Source: Rhizobiaceae bacterium
Lineage (GTDB): Bacteria > Pseudomonadota > Alphaproteobacteria > Rhizobiales > Rhizobiaceae
NCBI GenBank assembly: GCA_025698895.1
Contig: JAILWO010000003.1
Location: 372,001-436,000 of the forward strand
Direction of reading: 5' to 3'
Length of the DNA stretch: 64,000 nucleotides
The notes beneath the pieces are model-generated. The model was not told where the DNA came from. It made no database searches and saw only the letters and a program-made list of their open reading frames with translations. Positions 19,211 to 29,171 of the stretch are shown in pieces (positions within the stretch are counted from its first letter, which is position 1; each line of letters opens with the position of its first letter). The translations under genes and the position numbers were made by a program.

Positions 19211-20098
19211 ATGGACCAGGCCGTCAACCCCGCCGAAATGGCGACCGAGGCGCTCATCGACCTGTTGCATTCACGCGGCAGGCTGCGTGTGTGGTCGCTT
19301 GTCGTGACGGTCTTCGGCGATGCGATCGTTCCGCGCGGCGGCCGGGTGGGGCTCGGCGTGCTTCAGGATGTGCTGGGGCGGCTGCGCATCGAATCCGGCG
19401 CGGTTCGCACGGCCATGTCGCGGCTGGCGCGCGACGGCTGGGTCACGCGCGAGCGCGACGGGCGCAACGCCTATTACAGGCTCGCCGATCAGGGCCGGCA
19501 CGCCTTCGACCAGGCCACCCGCAAGATCTACGCACCGGGGCCGCCCGCTTGGAACGGAAAATGGACGGTGGTGCTTCTGCCCGCGACGGGCGCGCCGGAC
19601 AGCAGAAGCGTGGCCGCCGAACAGCTTGCGGGAGCCGGCTTCGTCGCCGTCGGCGACGCGGCCTGGGTTCGGCCGGATACCGAAGGCGCCGTCGAGCCGG
19701 TACTGCCGCCGCAGGCATTTGTCATGCGCGGCCGGGCCGCGCCGGCGGGTTCCATCGGCTGGATGTGGGATCTCGACGAACTCACGCGGGACTATCGCGG
19801 CTTGATCGGAGACCTGTCGCCGCTGGCCAAGGAGCTGTGTTCTGGCGCGAGGCTCGATCCGCTGTCGGCGCTCGCGGCGCGTGTGCTGGTCAACCATATG
19901 TGGCGCCGCATCGTCCTGCGCGATCCCGAATTGCCGGAAACCCTTCTGCCGGAAGACTGGCTAGGTGAACGGGCTCGCGCGGTCGTGCGCTCCATCTATC
20001 GTGCCCTTGCGCCCGCCAGCGAAGCCTGGCTCGACGAGGCCGGCCTGCCGCCTGCCACCGATCCGGCGCGCGCCGCCTCGCGCTTCGGCGGCATCTGA
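19211..20098 (+). CDS. paaX: Phenylacetate degradation regulator PaaX
   Basis: PaaX is a GntR-like repressor released by phenylacetyl-CoA. The 295-residue protein has an N-terminal winged-helix region with LHSRGRLRVWSLVVTVFGDA and SGAVRTAMSRLARDGWVTRERDGR, then the PaaX middle and C-terminal domains (GSIGWMWDLDELTRDYRGLI, LVNHMWRRIVLRDPELP). The ATG at 19211 fits family length. With the TetR gene at 17737 it gives the cluster two candidate regulators. Confidence 0.93.
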   Translation: MDQAVNPAEMATEALIDLLHSRGRLRVWSLVVTVFGDAIVPRGGRVGLGVLQDVLGRLRIESGAVRTAMSRLARDGWVTRERDGRNAYYRLADQGRHAFDQATRKIYAPGPPAWNGKWTVVLLPATGAPDSRSVAAEQLAGAGFVAVGDAAWVRPDTEGAVEPVLPPQAFVMRGRAAPAGSIGWMWDLDELTRDYRGLIGDLSPLAKELCSGARLDPLSALAARVLVNHMWRRIVLRDPELPETLLPEDWLGERARAVVRSIYRALAPASEAWLDEAGLPPATDPARAASRFGGI

Positions 20099-20101
20099 CG
20101 A

Positions 20102-20518
20102 TCAGTCTTCCAGATACATGACCGAGGTGGTGGCCGTCACTGCGACACGGCTGTCGCCCGCCTGACGCATGTCGATGCGTCCATAGGCCATGCGCCTGCC
20201 GTTGGAGAGCAGGTCGACGCGGATGTCGACGGCGCCCGGCTTCAGCGCCCGCACGAAATGGGTCGAGAGATCGACCGTGGTGCACATGCGGAACCGCCCG
20301 TTGAGGACGGCCAGCGTCACGACCATGCAGGTATCGGCGGCCGAGGAGGTGGCCTGTCCGCAGATCACGCCGCCGCCGTGCACCAGGCGAGGGTTCTCGG
20401 GCAGGACGAACAGTCCCCCGGTTTCATCGAACGACCGTGCCTGGAGGCCGAGGTCGACGATCCACGGGGCAAAGAACCTGGTGAAATAGCCCTGAGCCTC
20501 TTCAAGCCTGTCGGTCAT
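20102..20518 (-). CDS. PaaI-family hotdog thioesterase (second)
   Basis: This 138-residue hotdog protein has NPRLVHGGGVICGQATSSAADTCMV, matching the thioesterase helix with an aspartate at the catalytic place, and VDLSTHFVRALKPGAVDIRV. It is distinct from PaaI at 15966. It is transcribed divergently from paaA, so the 107-bp gap holds both promoters. It probably hydrolyses an acyl- or aryl-CoA in the same pathway; the exact substrate is unknown. Confidence 0.85.
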   Translation of the reverse strand: MTDRLEEAQGYFTRFFAPWIVDLGLQARSFDETGGLFVLPENPRLVHGGGVICGQATSSAADTCMVVTLAVLNGRFRMCTTVDLSTHFVRALKPGAVDIRVDLLSNGRRMAYGRIDMRQAGDSRVAVTATTSVMYLED

Positions 20519-20528
20519 GCGTTCCCCC

Positions 20529-20579
20529 GGATATGTGTTACGAATGATTGCAGTTTGGCGATTTTTTTGTTACATATCC
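20529..20579. promoter_or_regulatory. Inverted repeat in the thioesterase/paaA divergent promoter, candidate PaaX or PaaR operator
   Basis: GGATATGT (20529-20536) and ACATATCC (20572-20579) are perfect 8-bp inverted arms about 35 bp apart. Each is joined to a TGTTAC-like element (20536-20541 and 20568-20573). The AT-rich tract between them, with a T-run, is the likely paaA promoter. Protein assignment is inference. Confidence 0.4.
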
Positions 20580-20625
20580 CCGGTGCGCCGGAACGCTCCT
20601 ACCTTCCGGCCCAGGAGGATGCGCC

Positions 20626-21621
20626 ATGTATAGCCAGGGACTGATCGGAGCCAAGACCGAAACGGCCGAGGACGAAGCCTTCCTTGCCGCGTTTCAGGCG
20701 CGTATCGACGCCGAGGAAAAGATCGAGCCCAACGATCCGATGCCGGAGGGCTATCGGCGCACGCTGGTCCGCCAGATCGGCCAGCATGCCCATTCCGAGA
20801 TCGTCGGCATGCTGCCGGAAGGCAACTGGATCACCCGCGCGCCGACCTTGCGGCGCAAGGCGGCCCTTCTGGCCAAGGTGCAGGACGAGGGCGGCCACGG
20901 CCTCTATCTCTATTCCGCGGCCGAGACGCTCGGTGTCTCACGCGAGGAGATGACCGAAGAGCTTCTGTCGGGAAAGGCGAAATATTCGTCCATCTTCAAC
21001 TACCCGACGCTGACTTGGGCGGATATCGGGGCGATCGGCTGGCTGGTCGACGGCGCGGCGATCATGAACCAGATCCCGCTTTGCCGCTGCTCCTACGGTC
21101 CCTATGCGCGGGCCATGATCCGGGTCTGCAAGGAGGAAAGTTTCCACCAGCGCCAGGGCTACGAGATCATGATGACGCTGGCGCGCGGCACGCCCGAACA
21201 GAAGGAGATGGCGCAGGACGCGCTGAACCGCTGGTGGTGGCCGTCGCTGATGATGTTCGGGCCGCACGATTCCGAGAGCCAGCACGGCGACCAGTCGATG
21301 AAGTGGAAGATCAAGCGCTTCACCAATGACGAACTCCGCCAGAAATTCGTCGACGCAACCGTGCCGCAGGGCGAATTCATCGGCCTGACCTTCCCCGATC
21401 CCGACCTGAAATGGAACGAGGAACGCGGCGCCTATGATTTCGGCGAGATCGACTGGAACGAGTTCTGGCGCGTGGTCAAGGGCGGCGGGCCTATGAACGC
21501 CGAACGCATCGAAGCCCGCCGAAAGGCCTGGGAGGACGGCGCATGGGTGCGCGAGGCCGCACTCGCCCATGCCGAAAAGCGGCGGGCGAGGAAAGAAGCC
21601 GCCCGGATCGCAGCGGAGTGA
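20626..21621 (+). CDS. paaA: 1,2-phenylacetyl-CoA epoxidase subunit PaaA (catalytic)
   Basis: PaaA holds the di-iron centre that epoxidises the aromatic ring of phenylacetyl-CoA. The 331-residue protein shows the carboxylate/histidine ligand helices: [29 protein letters not shown], and [16 protein letters not shown]. The ATG has AGGAGG about 8 nt upstream. It starts the compact paaABCDE operon. Confidence 0.97.
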   Translation: MYSQGLIGAKTETAEDEAFLAAFQARIDAEEKIEPNDPMPEGYRRTLVRQIGQHAHSEIVGMLPEGNWITRAPTLRRKAALLAKVQDEGGHGLYLYSAAETLGVSREEMTEELLSGKAKYSSIFNYPTLTWADIGAIGWLVDGAAIMNQIPLCRCSYGPYARAMIRVCKEESFHQRQGYEIMMTLARGTPEQKEMAQDALNRWWWPSLMMFGPHDSESQHGDQSMKWKIKRFTNDELRQKFVDATVPQGEFIGLTFPDPDLKWNEERGAYDFGEIDWNEFWRVVKGGGPMNAERIEARRKAWEDGAWVREAALAHAEKRRARKEAARIAAE

Positions 21622-21623
21622 CG

Positions 21624-21914
21624 ATGATGGCGAAGAACATGCTGCCCCTTTGGGAAGTTTTCATTCGGCCGCGCAACGGGCTCAGCCACAAGCATTGCGG
21701 CTCGGTGCACGCGGCCGACGAGGTGATGGCGCTCCAGGCCGCGCGCGACGTCTATACCCGCCGCGGCGAGGGCGTTTCGATCTGGGTCGTGCCCTCGTCC
21801 GCGATCACCGCGTCCGATCCGGAGCACAAGGACGAGAATTTCGAGCCGGCCCTGTCCAAGGTGTACCGGCATCCGACTTTCTACGACATTCCCGACGAAG
21901 TGGGGCACATGTGA
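21624..21914 (+). CDS. paaB: 1,2-phenylacetyl-CoA epoxidase subunit PaaB
   Basis: The 96-residue protein reads LPLWEVFIRPRNGLSHKHCGSVHAAD after the start, the recognised PaaB opening, and contains GVSIWVVPSSAITASDPEH. PaaB is a structural/bridging subunit of the multicomponent epoxidase. Two adjacent in-frame ATGs (21624, 21627) are possible. It follows paaA by 2 bp and overlaps the paaC start (TGATG at 21912-21916). Confidence 0.95.
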   Translation: MMAKNMLPLWEVFIRPRNGLSHKHCGSVHAADEVMALQAARDVYTRRGEGVSIWVVPSSAITASDPEHKDENFEPALSKVYRHPTFYDIPDEVGHM

Positions 21915-22678
21915 TGGCCGGGGTCGAGCGACGGACGCTGCTGGCCTTCCTGCTCAGGCTTGCCGACGATCACCTGATCCTCGGCCACCGGCTGTCGGAA
22001 TGGTGCGGCCATGCTCCGATGCTGGAGGAAGACCTCGCCATGCCGAACATGGCGCTGGACCTGATCGGCCAGGCGCGCGCGCTCTACCAGTATGCCGCCG
22101 AGGTCGAGGGCAAGGGGCGCACCGAGGACGATTTCGCCTATCTGCGCCGCGAGCGCGAATACACCAATTGCATGATGGTCGAGCGCCCGAATGGCGACTT
22201 CGCCCACACGATCCTGCGCCAGCTCTATTTCGCCGCCTTCATGGAGCCGATGTGGAAGGGCATGCTGGCTTCGTCCGACGAACATCTCGCCGGCATCGCG
22301 GCCAAGGCCGTCAAGGAGGTGGCATACCATCTCCGTCATGCGGGCGAATGGGTGATCAGGCTCGGCGACGGCACCGAGGAAAGCGCGTGGCGCATGCGCG
22401 AGGCGGTCGCGAGCCTCGCGCCTTATGTCGAGGAACTGTTTGAGACCGATGAGGTGACACGCGAGATCGCGGCGGGTGGCGTCGCGTCCGACCCCCCGTC
22501 AACGCGGCCCGCCTTCGACGCCATCCTGCGGCCGATCTTCGCGGAAGCCGGCCTGGAGCAGGTCGACGTCGCCCATCCCAAGACGGGCGGGCGCAAGGGC
22601 ATCCATGCCGAGGCGATGGGTTTCCTGCTGGCCGACCTCCAGTTCATGCAGCGCGCCTATCCGGGGATGGTTTGGTGA
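21914..22678 (+). CDS. paaC: 1,2-phenylacetyl-CoA epoxidase subunit PaaC
   Basis: PaaC is the structural partner of PaaA with a ferritin-like fold that lacks the catalytic iron site. The 254 residues include LRLADDHLILGHRLSEWCG near the N-terminus, MPNMALDLIGQARALYQYAA, and the helix VKEVAYHLRHAGEWVIRLGD. It overlaps paaB by one nucleotide and paaD by one nucleotide. Confidence 0.95.
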   Translation: MAGVERRTLLAFLLRLADDHLILGHRLSEWCGHAPMLEEDLAMPNMALDLIGQARALYQYAAEVEGKGRTEDDFAYLRREREYTNCMMVERPNGDFAHTILRQLYFAAFMEPMWKGMLASSDEHLAGIAAKAVKEVAYHLRHAGEWVIRLGDGTEESAWRMREAVASLAPYVEELFETDEVTREIAAGGVASDPPSTRPAFDAILRPIFAEAGLEQVDVAHPKTGGRKGIHAEAMGFLLADLQFMQRAYPGMVW

Positions 22679-23187
22679 TGCTTTCTGTAGCCGAACGCAC
22701 AGCGGCCGAGTTGCCGCGTCGTCGCGCCTGGCTCGCCGCAGCATCCGTTCCCGATCCCGAAGTGCCGTGCGTCACCGTCGCCGACCTCGGCATCCTGCGG
22801 TCGGTCGACATAGTTGACGGCGTGGCGGTGGCGAAGGTGACGCCGACCTATTCGGGCTGCCCGGCCGTGCTCGCGATCGAACTGGCGGTCGAAGCCGCCC
22901 TTCGCGACGCGGGGTTCGAGGCGCGTGTCGAACGCGTCATTTCGCCGGCATGGACCACGGACTGGATCACCGATGAAGGCCGCGAAAAGCTGCGCGCCTA
23001 TGGAATAGCGCCGCCACGGAAAACCTCCTCGTCCATTCGTTCGCTGTTCGGCGAGGACGAGGTGGCCTGCCCCAAATGCGGATCGGCCGACACGGAAAAG
23101 CTCTCGGAATTCGGCTCGACGGCCTGCAAGGCGCATTGGCGCTGCAATGCCTGCCGCGAGCCGTTCGACTATTTCAAGTGCATCTGA
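22678..23187 (+). CDS. paaD: PaaD, iron-sulfur assembly-type protein of the phenylacetyl-CoA epoxidase
   Basis: The 169-residue protein has an N-terminal MIP18/SufT-like (DUF59) domain with VPDPEVPCVTVADLGILRSV and TYSGCPAV. It ends in a cysteine-rich zinc-ribbon-like tail, CPKCGSADTEKLSEFGSTAC through CNACREPF. PaaD is needed for maturation of the epoxidase or of PaaE rather than for catalysis. The ATG overlaps the paaC stop. Confidence 0.94.
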   Translation: MLSVAERTAAELPRRRAWLAAASVPDPEVPCVTVADLGILRSVDIVDGVAVAKVTPTYSGCPAVLAIELAVEAALRDAGFEARVERVISPAWTTDWITDEGREKLRAYGIAPPRKTSSSIRSLFGEDEVACPKCGSADTEKLSEFGSTACKAHWRCNACREPFDYFKCI

Positions 23188-23194
23188 GGACAGG

Positions 23195-24280
23195 ATGGCG
23201 CCCCGATTTCACGACCTGACCGTCACGGCGATCGATCGCCAGACCCCTGAGGCGGTGGCGGTCGCCTTCGACATACCGGAAGACCTCAAGCCGACATTCG
23301 CCTTCGCGCCGGGACAGTATCTGACCCTGGCCGCCACGATCGACGGCGAGGACGTGCGCCGCTCCTATTCCATCTGTTCCGCGCCCGGCGATCCGCATCT
23401 TCGGGTCGGGGTCAAGAAGATCGCCGACGGACGGTTCTCGGCCTATGTCAACGATCGCCTCGCGGTAGGCGACACGATCCGCGTCATGACCCCGGAGGGG
23501 CGCTTCACGCCGAAGCTCGGCGGCCAGGCGCGCCAGGACTATATCCTCGTCGCGGCCGGCTCCGGTGTCACGCCCATGCTGTCGATCGCACGGACCGTGC
23601 TCGGCCACGAGCCGGACAGCACGGTGACGCTGATCTACGGAAACCGTTCGTCGGACACGATCATGTTCCTCGAGGAGATCGAGGATCTGAAGGACCGGCA
23701 TCTCGGCCGCTTCACGCTCATCAACGTGCTGTCGCGCGAGAAGCAGGACGTGGACCTGCTCAACGGCCGCATCGACGGCGAGCGCATCGCCGCCTTCGCC
23801 GAGCGCGGATTGATCGATCCGCATTCGGCGGACGGGATTTTCCTGTGCGGGCCGGGTGAGATGATAGAGGATGTCGCTGCGGCGCTGAAGCTGCTCGGCG
23901 TAGACGAAAGCCGGATCCGCTTCGAACGCTTCACGCCCTCGGGCGAGGCGCCCAGGCCCCGGCCGCGCTCGGCCGAAGCCCGCGAGGCCGCCGAGAAGGG
24001 CGTCGCCATCGACATCGTGCTCGACGGCATGTCGCGCAGCTTCACCATGACCGAAGAAGACGCGACCGTGCTGGATGCCGCGCACAGGTCCGGCATCGAA
24101 CTGCCCTATTCCTGCGCCGGCGGCATGTGCTGCACCTGCCGCTGCCGCGTCACGGCGGGCGACAGCGAAATGGCCGTCAATTTCTCGCTCGAGCCGTGGG
24201 AGGTCGAGGCCGGCTTCACGCTAGCCTGTCAGACCCGGCCGAAAAGTGAGCGCCTCGCGCTCGATTTCGACGCGGCGTGA
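23195..24280 (+). CDS. paaE: 1,2-phenylacetyl-CoA epoxidase reductase subunit PaaE
   Basis: PaaE passes electrons from NADPH to the PaaA di-iron site. The 361-residue protein has a flavin-binding RRSYSICSAPG, a nucleotide-binding AAGSGVTPMLSIARTVL, and a C-terminal plant-type 2Fe-2S domain. The cluster cysteines are in YSCAGGMCCTCRCRV and the distal TLACQTRP. The ATG follows an AGGACAGG site 7 bp after paaD. It might also serve the orphan P450 of this cluster, which is speculation. Confidence 0.95.
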   Translation: MAPRFHDLTVTAIDRQTPEAVAVAFDIPEDLKPTFAFAPGQYLTLAATIDGEDVRRSYSICSAPGDPHLRVGVKKIADGRFSAYVNDRLAVGDTIRVMTPEGRFTPKLGGQARQDYILVAAGSGVTPMLSIARTVLGHEPDSTVTLIYGNRSSDTIMFLEEIEDLKDRHLGRFTLINVLSREKQDVDLLNGRIDGERIAAFAERGLIDPHSADGIFLCGPGEMIEDVAAALKLLGVDESRIRFERFTPSGEAPRPRPRSAEAREAAEKGVAIDIVLDGMSRSFTMTEEDATVLDAAHRSGIELPYSCAGGMCCTCRCRVTAGDSEMAVNFSLEPWEVEAGFTLACQTRPKSERLALDFDAA

Positions 24281-24318
24281 GGCTGTTTCGCGGTTTTCGG
24301 AGGCCCCATATCGGGGGG

Positions 24319-24480
24319 ATGAAACATCAGGCATCCTCCATGGGCCTCGGCATTGCCATCGGGATCGGCATGGGCGCCGCGATAGGCACGGCGATTGACG
24401 ACATTGCCTTGGGAGTGGGTATCGGTATCGCGGTCGGCGCCGGTCTCGGCGGCTTCCTCGACGCCGGCCGCAAAGGCTGA
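24319..24480 (+). CDS. Small glycine-rich membrane protein
   Basis: The 53-residue product has two glycine-zipper-like hydrophobic stretches, MGLGIAIGIGMGAAIGTA and LGVGIGIAVGAGLGGFLDA, joined by a short IDDIA link. The ATG has a GGGGGG tract directly upstream. It resembles short glycine-zipper membrane proteins of unknown function. It follows paaE but has no evident catabolic role. Confidence 0.6.
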   Translation: MKHQASSMGLGIAIGIGMGAAIGTAIDDIALGVGIGIAVGAGLGGFLDAGRKG

Positions 24481-24482
24481 CC

Positions 24483-26132
24483 CTACCGCCCCTCGCGAAT
24501 CTCCGTCAGCGTCCTTGTCGGCGTGATCGCTTCCGGGTCCAGCTTGACCTCGACGATCGCCGGCTTGCCGCTCGCCCGCGCGCGCTCGAAAGCCGGCGCG
24601 AACGCCTCCGTCGTCTCGACCGTCTCGCCATGCCCGCCATAGGCGCGGGCCAGTGCCGCGAAATCCGGATTGACGAGGCTCGTTCCCGAGACGCGGCCGG
24701 GATAGTCGCGTTCCTGATGCATGCGGATCGTGCCGTAGATGCCGTTGTTGAGGATGACGACGACGATCGCCGCGTCATGCTGGATCGCGGTCGCGAACTC
24801 CTGTCCGTTCATGAGAAAATCGCCGTCTCCGGCCCACACCACGACCTCGCGTTCGGGGTAGATTATCTTCGCCGCCACGCCGCCGGGCAGTCCGTAGCCC
24901 ATCGAGCCCGACGTCGGCGCCGCTTGGCTGTTGAAGCGCCGGAAACGGTGGAAACGGTGCACCCAGGTCGCGAAATTGCCGGCGCCGTTTGCGATGATGG
25001 CGTCCTCGGGCAGGACCTCCTCCAGATGCGCCATGATCGGCCCCATCCTCACCGCACCCGGCCCGTCGCTCGGCGGCGTCGACCAGTCCATATAGCCTTG
25101 ATGCAGTTCCTCGGTGCGGTTGGCCCAGGCCGGCGTCGAAGCCGGCGCGGTCGCGCCGAAAGCTTCCGCGAAGGAAGCCGGCGTGGCGTTGATGGCCAGC
25201 GTGGGCCGGTAGACGCGACCCAGCTCATGCGGGTCGGGATAGATATGGACCAGCTTCTGGTCGGGATACGGGCTCTTGAGAAGCGTGTAGTCGGACGAGG
25301 GCATTTCGCCGAACCGGCAGCCCACCAGCAAAACCAGATCCGCCTTCTTGATGTAGTCGCCCAGCTTCGGGTTGATGCCGATCCCCACATCGCCTGCATA
25401 GGAGGGGTGCAGCTGGTCGCACAGCGCCTGGCGGCGGAAGGAGCAGCCGACAGGCAGCTTCCAGGCCTCCAGCGCCGCGCACATCTGCTTCACGGCCTGC
25501 TCGGTCCAGCGCGTGCCGCCGAGAATGACGAAGGGGCGCTCGGCCCCGGCCAGCATCCGCTCCAGTTCGGCCATTTCGTCGGCGCCGGGCCGCGTCTCGA
25601 CCGGCGTGAAGGGCAGGGCCGAGGGCGCGTCCACCTCGTCGGTCAACATGTCTTCCGGCAACGAAATCACGACCGGCCCGGGCCGGCCCGACGTGGCGAC
25701 CGCGAAGGCCCGCGTGACCAGTTCGGGGATGCGCGTCGCGTCGTCGATCTCGACCACCCATTTGGCCATCGAGCCGTAGAACGCCTTGTAATCCACCTCC
25801 TGGAAGGCCTCGCGTTCCTTGATGCCGCGCGCCACCTGTCCGACGAACAGCAGCATCGGATTGGAATCCTGCCGGGCGATATGGATGCCGGCCGAGGCGT
25901 TGGTCGCGCCGGGACCGCGCGTGACGAAACAGATGCCGGGCCGCCCCGTCAGCCGTCCCTCGCAGTCGGCCATCATGGCCGCGCCGCCTTCCTGCCGGCA
26001 AACGATGTTCCTGATCGCCGAATCATGCAGCGCGTCGAGCACCGCAAGGTAGCTTTCGCCGGGCACGGAATAGATGCGCTCGACCCCGTTGGCCTCCAGC
26101 GCCTCGACGATCAACTGTCCGCCGGTTTTCAT
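24483..26132 (-). CDS. Thiamine-pyrophosphate enzyme, acetolactate-synthase-like
   Basis: The 549-residue protein has the three-domain POX/ALS layout. The catalytic Glu is in CRQEGGAAMMADCEG, and the TPP motif GDGDFLMNGQEF ends with ILNNGIYGT about 26 residues later. The sequence differs from oxalyl-CoA decarboxylase and from housekeeping IlvB. Its start overlaps the CoA-transferase gene by 4 nt, so they form one operon. A decarboxylation or carboligation on a CoA ester or 2-oxo acid is likely, but the substrate cannot be named. I chose the ATG at 26132 because the TPP-enzyme N-terminus (KTGGQLIVEALEANG) begins there. Confidence 0.85.
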   Translation of the reverse strand: MKTGGQLIVEALEANGVERIYSVPGESYLAVLDALHDSAIRNIVCRQEGGAAMMADCEGRLTGRPGICFVTRGPGATNASAGIHIARQDSNPMLLFVGQVARGIKEREAFQEVDYKAFYGSMAKWVVEIDDATRIPELVTRAFAVATSGRPGPVVISLPEDMLTDEVDAPSALPFTPVETRPGADEMAELERMLAGAERPFVILGGTRWTEQAVKQMCAALEAWKLPVGCSFRRQALCDQLHPSYAGDVGIGINPKLGDYIKKADLVLLVGCRFGEMPSSDYTLLKSPYPDQKLVHIYPDPHELGRVYRPTLAINATPASFAEAFGATAPASTPAWANRTEELHQGYMDWSTPPSDGPGAVRMGPIMAHLEEVLPEDAIIANGAGNFATWVHRFHRFRRFNSQAAPTSGSMGYGLPGGVAAKIIYPEREVVVWAGDGDFLMNGQEFATAIQHDAAIVVVILNNGIYGTIRMHQERDYPGRVSGTSLVNPDFAALARAYGGHGETVETTEAFAPAFERARASGKPAIVEVKLDPEAITPTRTLTEIREGR

Positions 26133-27313
26133 GCTTTCTGCTTCTCCAGTCTGTCCAGTTCGGCGAAGACCTCGTCCGTGTGCTCGCCGAGCCTGGGCGA
26201 GGGGCGCTCGTAGCGGCACGGCGTTTCGCTCATCACCATCGGGGCCCGCACCGAGGGCAGGCTGTTGCCGTGCCCGTCGTCGAGATCCATCCTCATGCCG
26301 CGCGCGATCGTCTGCGGATCGGCGAACATCTCCGCGATATTGTTGATCGGGGAGGCCGGCACCGCCGACGCTTCCAGCTTTGGCAGCAGGTCGTCCCGGC
26401 TCCAGCCCGCGAGCGCGGCCACCAGCAATTCGCGAAGCCGCACCCGGTTCGAGACCCGCGCCGGATTGGTGGCGAAGTCCGGATCGACCGCCAGATGATC
26501 GAGCCCCACCACCTTGCAGAAACGCGCGAACTGGCCGTCGTTTCCGGCCGCCAGGATGAAATGCCCGTCCTTCAGCGGCAGCACCTCGTAGGGCGCGATG
26601 TTCATATGGGCGTTGCCCATTTGCACCGGCGCCTTGCCGGACACGAGGTAGTTGAGGTTCTGGTTACCGAGCACCGAGATCTGCGTGTCGAACAGCGACA
26701 TGTCGATATGTTGGCCCTGCCCGGTCTGCTCGGCGTGGCGCAAGGCCGCCTGGATTGCGATGACGGAATAAAGGCCGGTGAAGATGTCGGAGATCGCGAC
26801 ACCGGCCTTCTGCGGCTCGCGGCCCGACTCGCCCGTGATCGACATCATGCCCGCCATGCCCTGGATGATGAAATCGTAGCCGGCGCGCGGCGCGTAGGGG
26901 CCGTCCTGTCCGAAGCCGGTGATCGAGCAATAGACGAGCCGGGGATTGAGCGTCTTCAGGCTCTCCCAGTCGAGGCCGTGTTTCTTCAGTCCGCCGACCT
27001 TGAAGTTCTCGATCAGCACGTCGGCCGTCGCGACCAGCCGGCGCAGCCGCTGGGCGCCTTCCGGCGTCGCGAAATCGATCGCGACCGAGCGCTTGCCCCG
27101 GTTGGTCGAGTGGTAATAGGCGGCCGACAGGTTCTCCCCGTCATGACCCATGACGAAGGGCGGCCCCCAGAAGCGCGTATCGTCGCCGCCTTTGGGATTC
27201 TCGACCTTGATGACGTCCGCGCCCAGATCGGCCAGCATCTGCCCCGCCCAGGGGCCGGCGAGGATGCGGGCGAGTTCGATGACGCGAATGCCGGCGAGGG
27301 GAGGTTGGGGCAT
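26129..27313 (-). CDS. CaiB/BaiF family III CoA-transferase
   Basis: The 394-residue protein shows LAGIRVIELARILAGPWAGQ at the start, VIKVENPKGGDDTR, and the region with the catalytic aspartate, AGVAISDIFTGLYSVIAI. Family III enzymes move CoA between acids without a free intermediate (for example formyl-CoA:oxalate). The ATG at 27313 has a GAGG site upstream. It is the first gene of the pair with the TPP enzyme; together they suggest CoA activation followed by TPP-dependent C-C bond chemistry. Confidence 0.9.
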   Translation of the reverse strand: MPQPPLAGIRVIELARILAGPWAGQMLADLGADVIKVENPKGGDDTRFWGPPFVMGHDGENLSAAYYHSTNRGKRSVAIDFATPEGAQRLRRLVATADVLIENFKVGGLKKHGLDWESLKTLNPRLVYCSITGFGQDGPYAPRAGYDFIIQGMAGMMSITGESGREPQKAGVAISDIFTGLYSVIAIQAALRHAEQTGQGQHIDMSLFDTQISVLGNQNLNYLVSGKAPVQMGNAHMNIAPYEVLPLKDGHFILAAGNDGQFARFCKVVGLDHLAVDPDFATNPARVSNRVRLRELLVAALAGWSRDDLLPKLEASAVPASPINNIAEMFADPQTIARGMRMDLDDGHGNSLPSVRAPMVMSETPCRYERPSPRLGEHTDEVFAELDRLEKQKA

Positions 27314-27317
27314 GAAC

Positions 27318-28991
<1,674 letters not shown>

Positions 28992-29171
28992 GGCTGGCGT
29001 CCCCCTTCGCGCAACAGTCGCAATTGCTCGCCTTGCCCGTCAAGCCGGTCGGGAATGCCCGCCTCTTGTGCAATGCACAGGATTGCCGACTTCCTGTGCG
29101 GTTCCCGCTTGCAATCGCCCTTGGCGGCCTGTTTCATGCCGCGCAGGGAACATTCGCAATGGAGTAGGATC

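Noticed and set aside
24483-27313. Oxalate degradation pair (oxalyl-CoA decarboxylase plus formyl-CoA transferase)
   Set aside because: The CoA-transferase family fits, but the TPP enzyme's N-terminal and catalytic segments resemble acetolactate-synthase-like proteins, not oxalyl-CoA decarboxylase.
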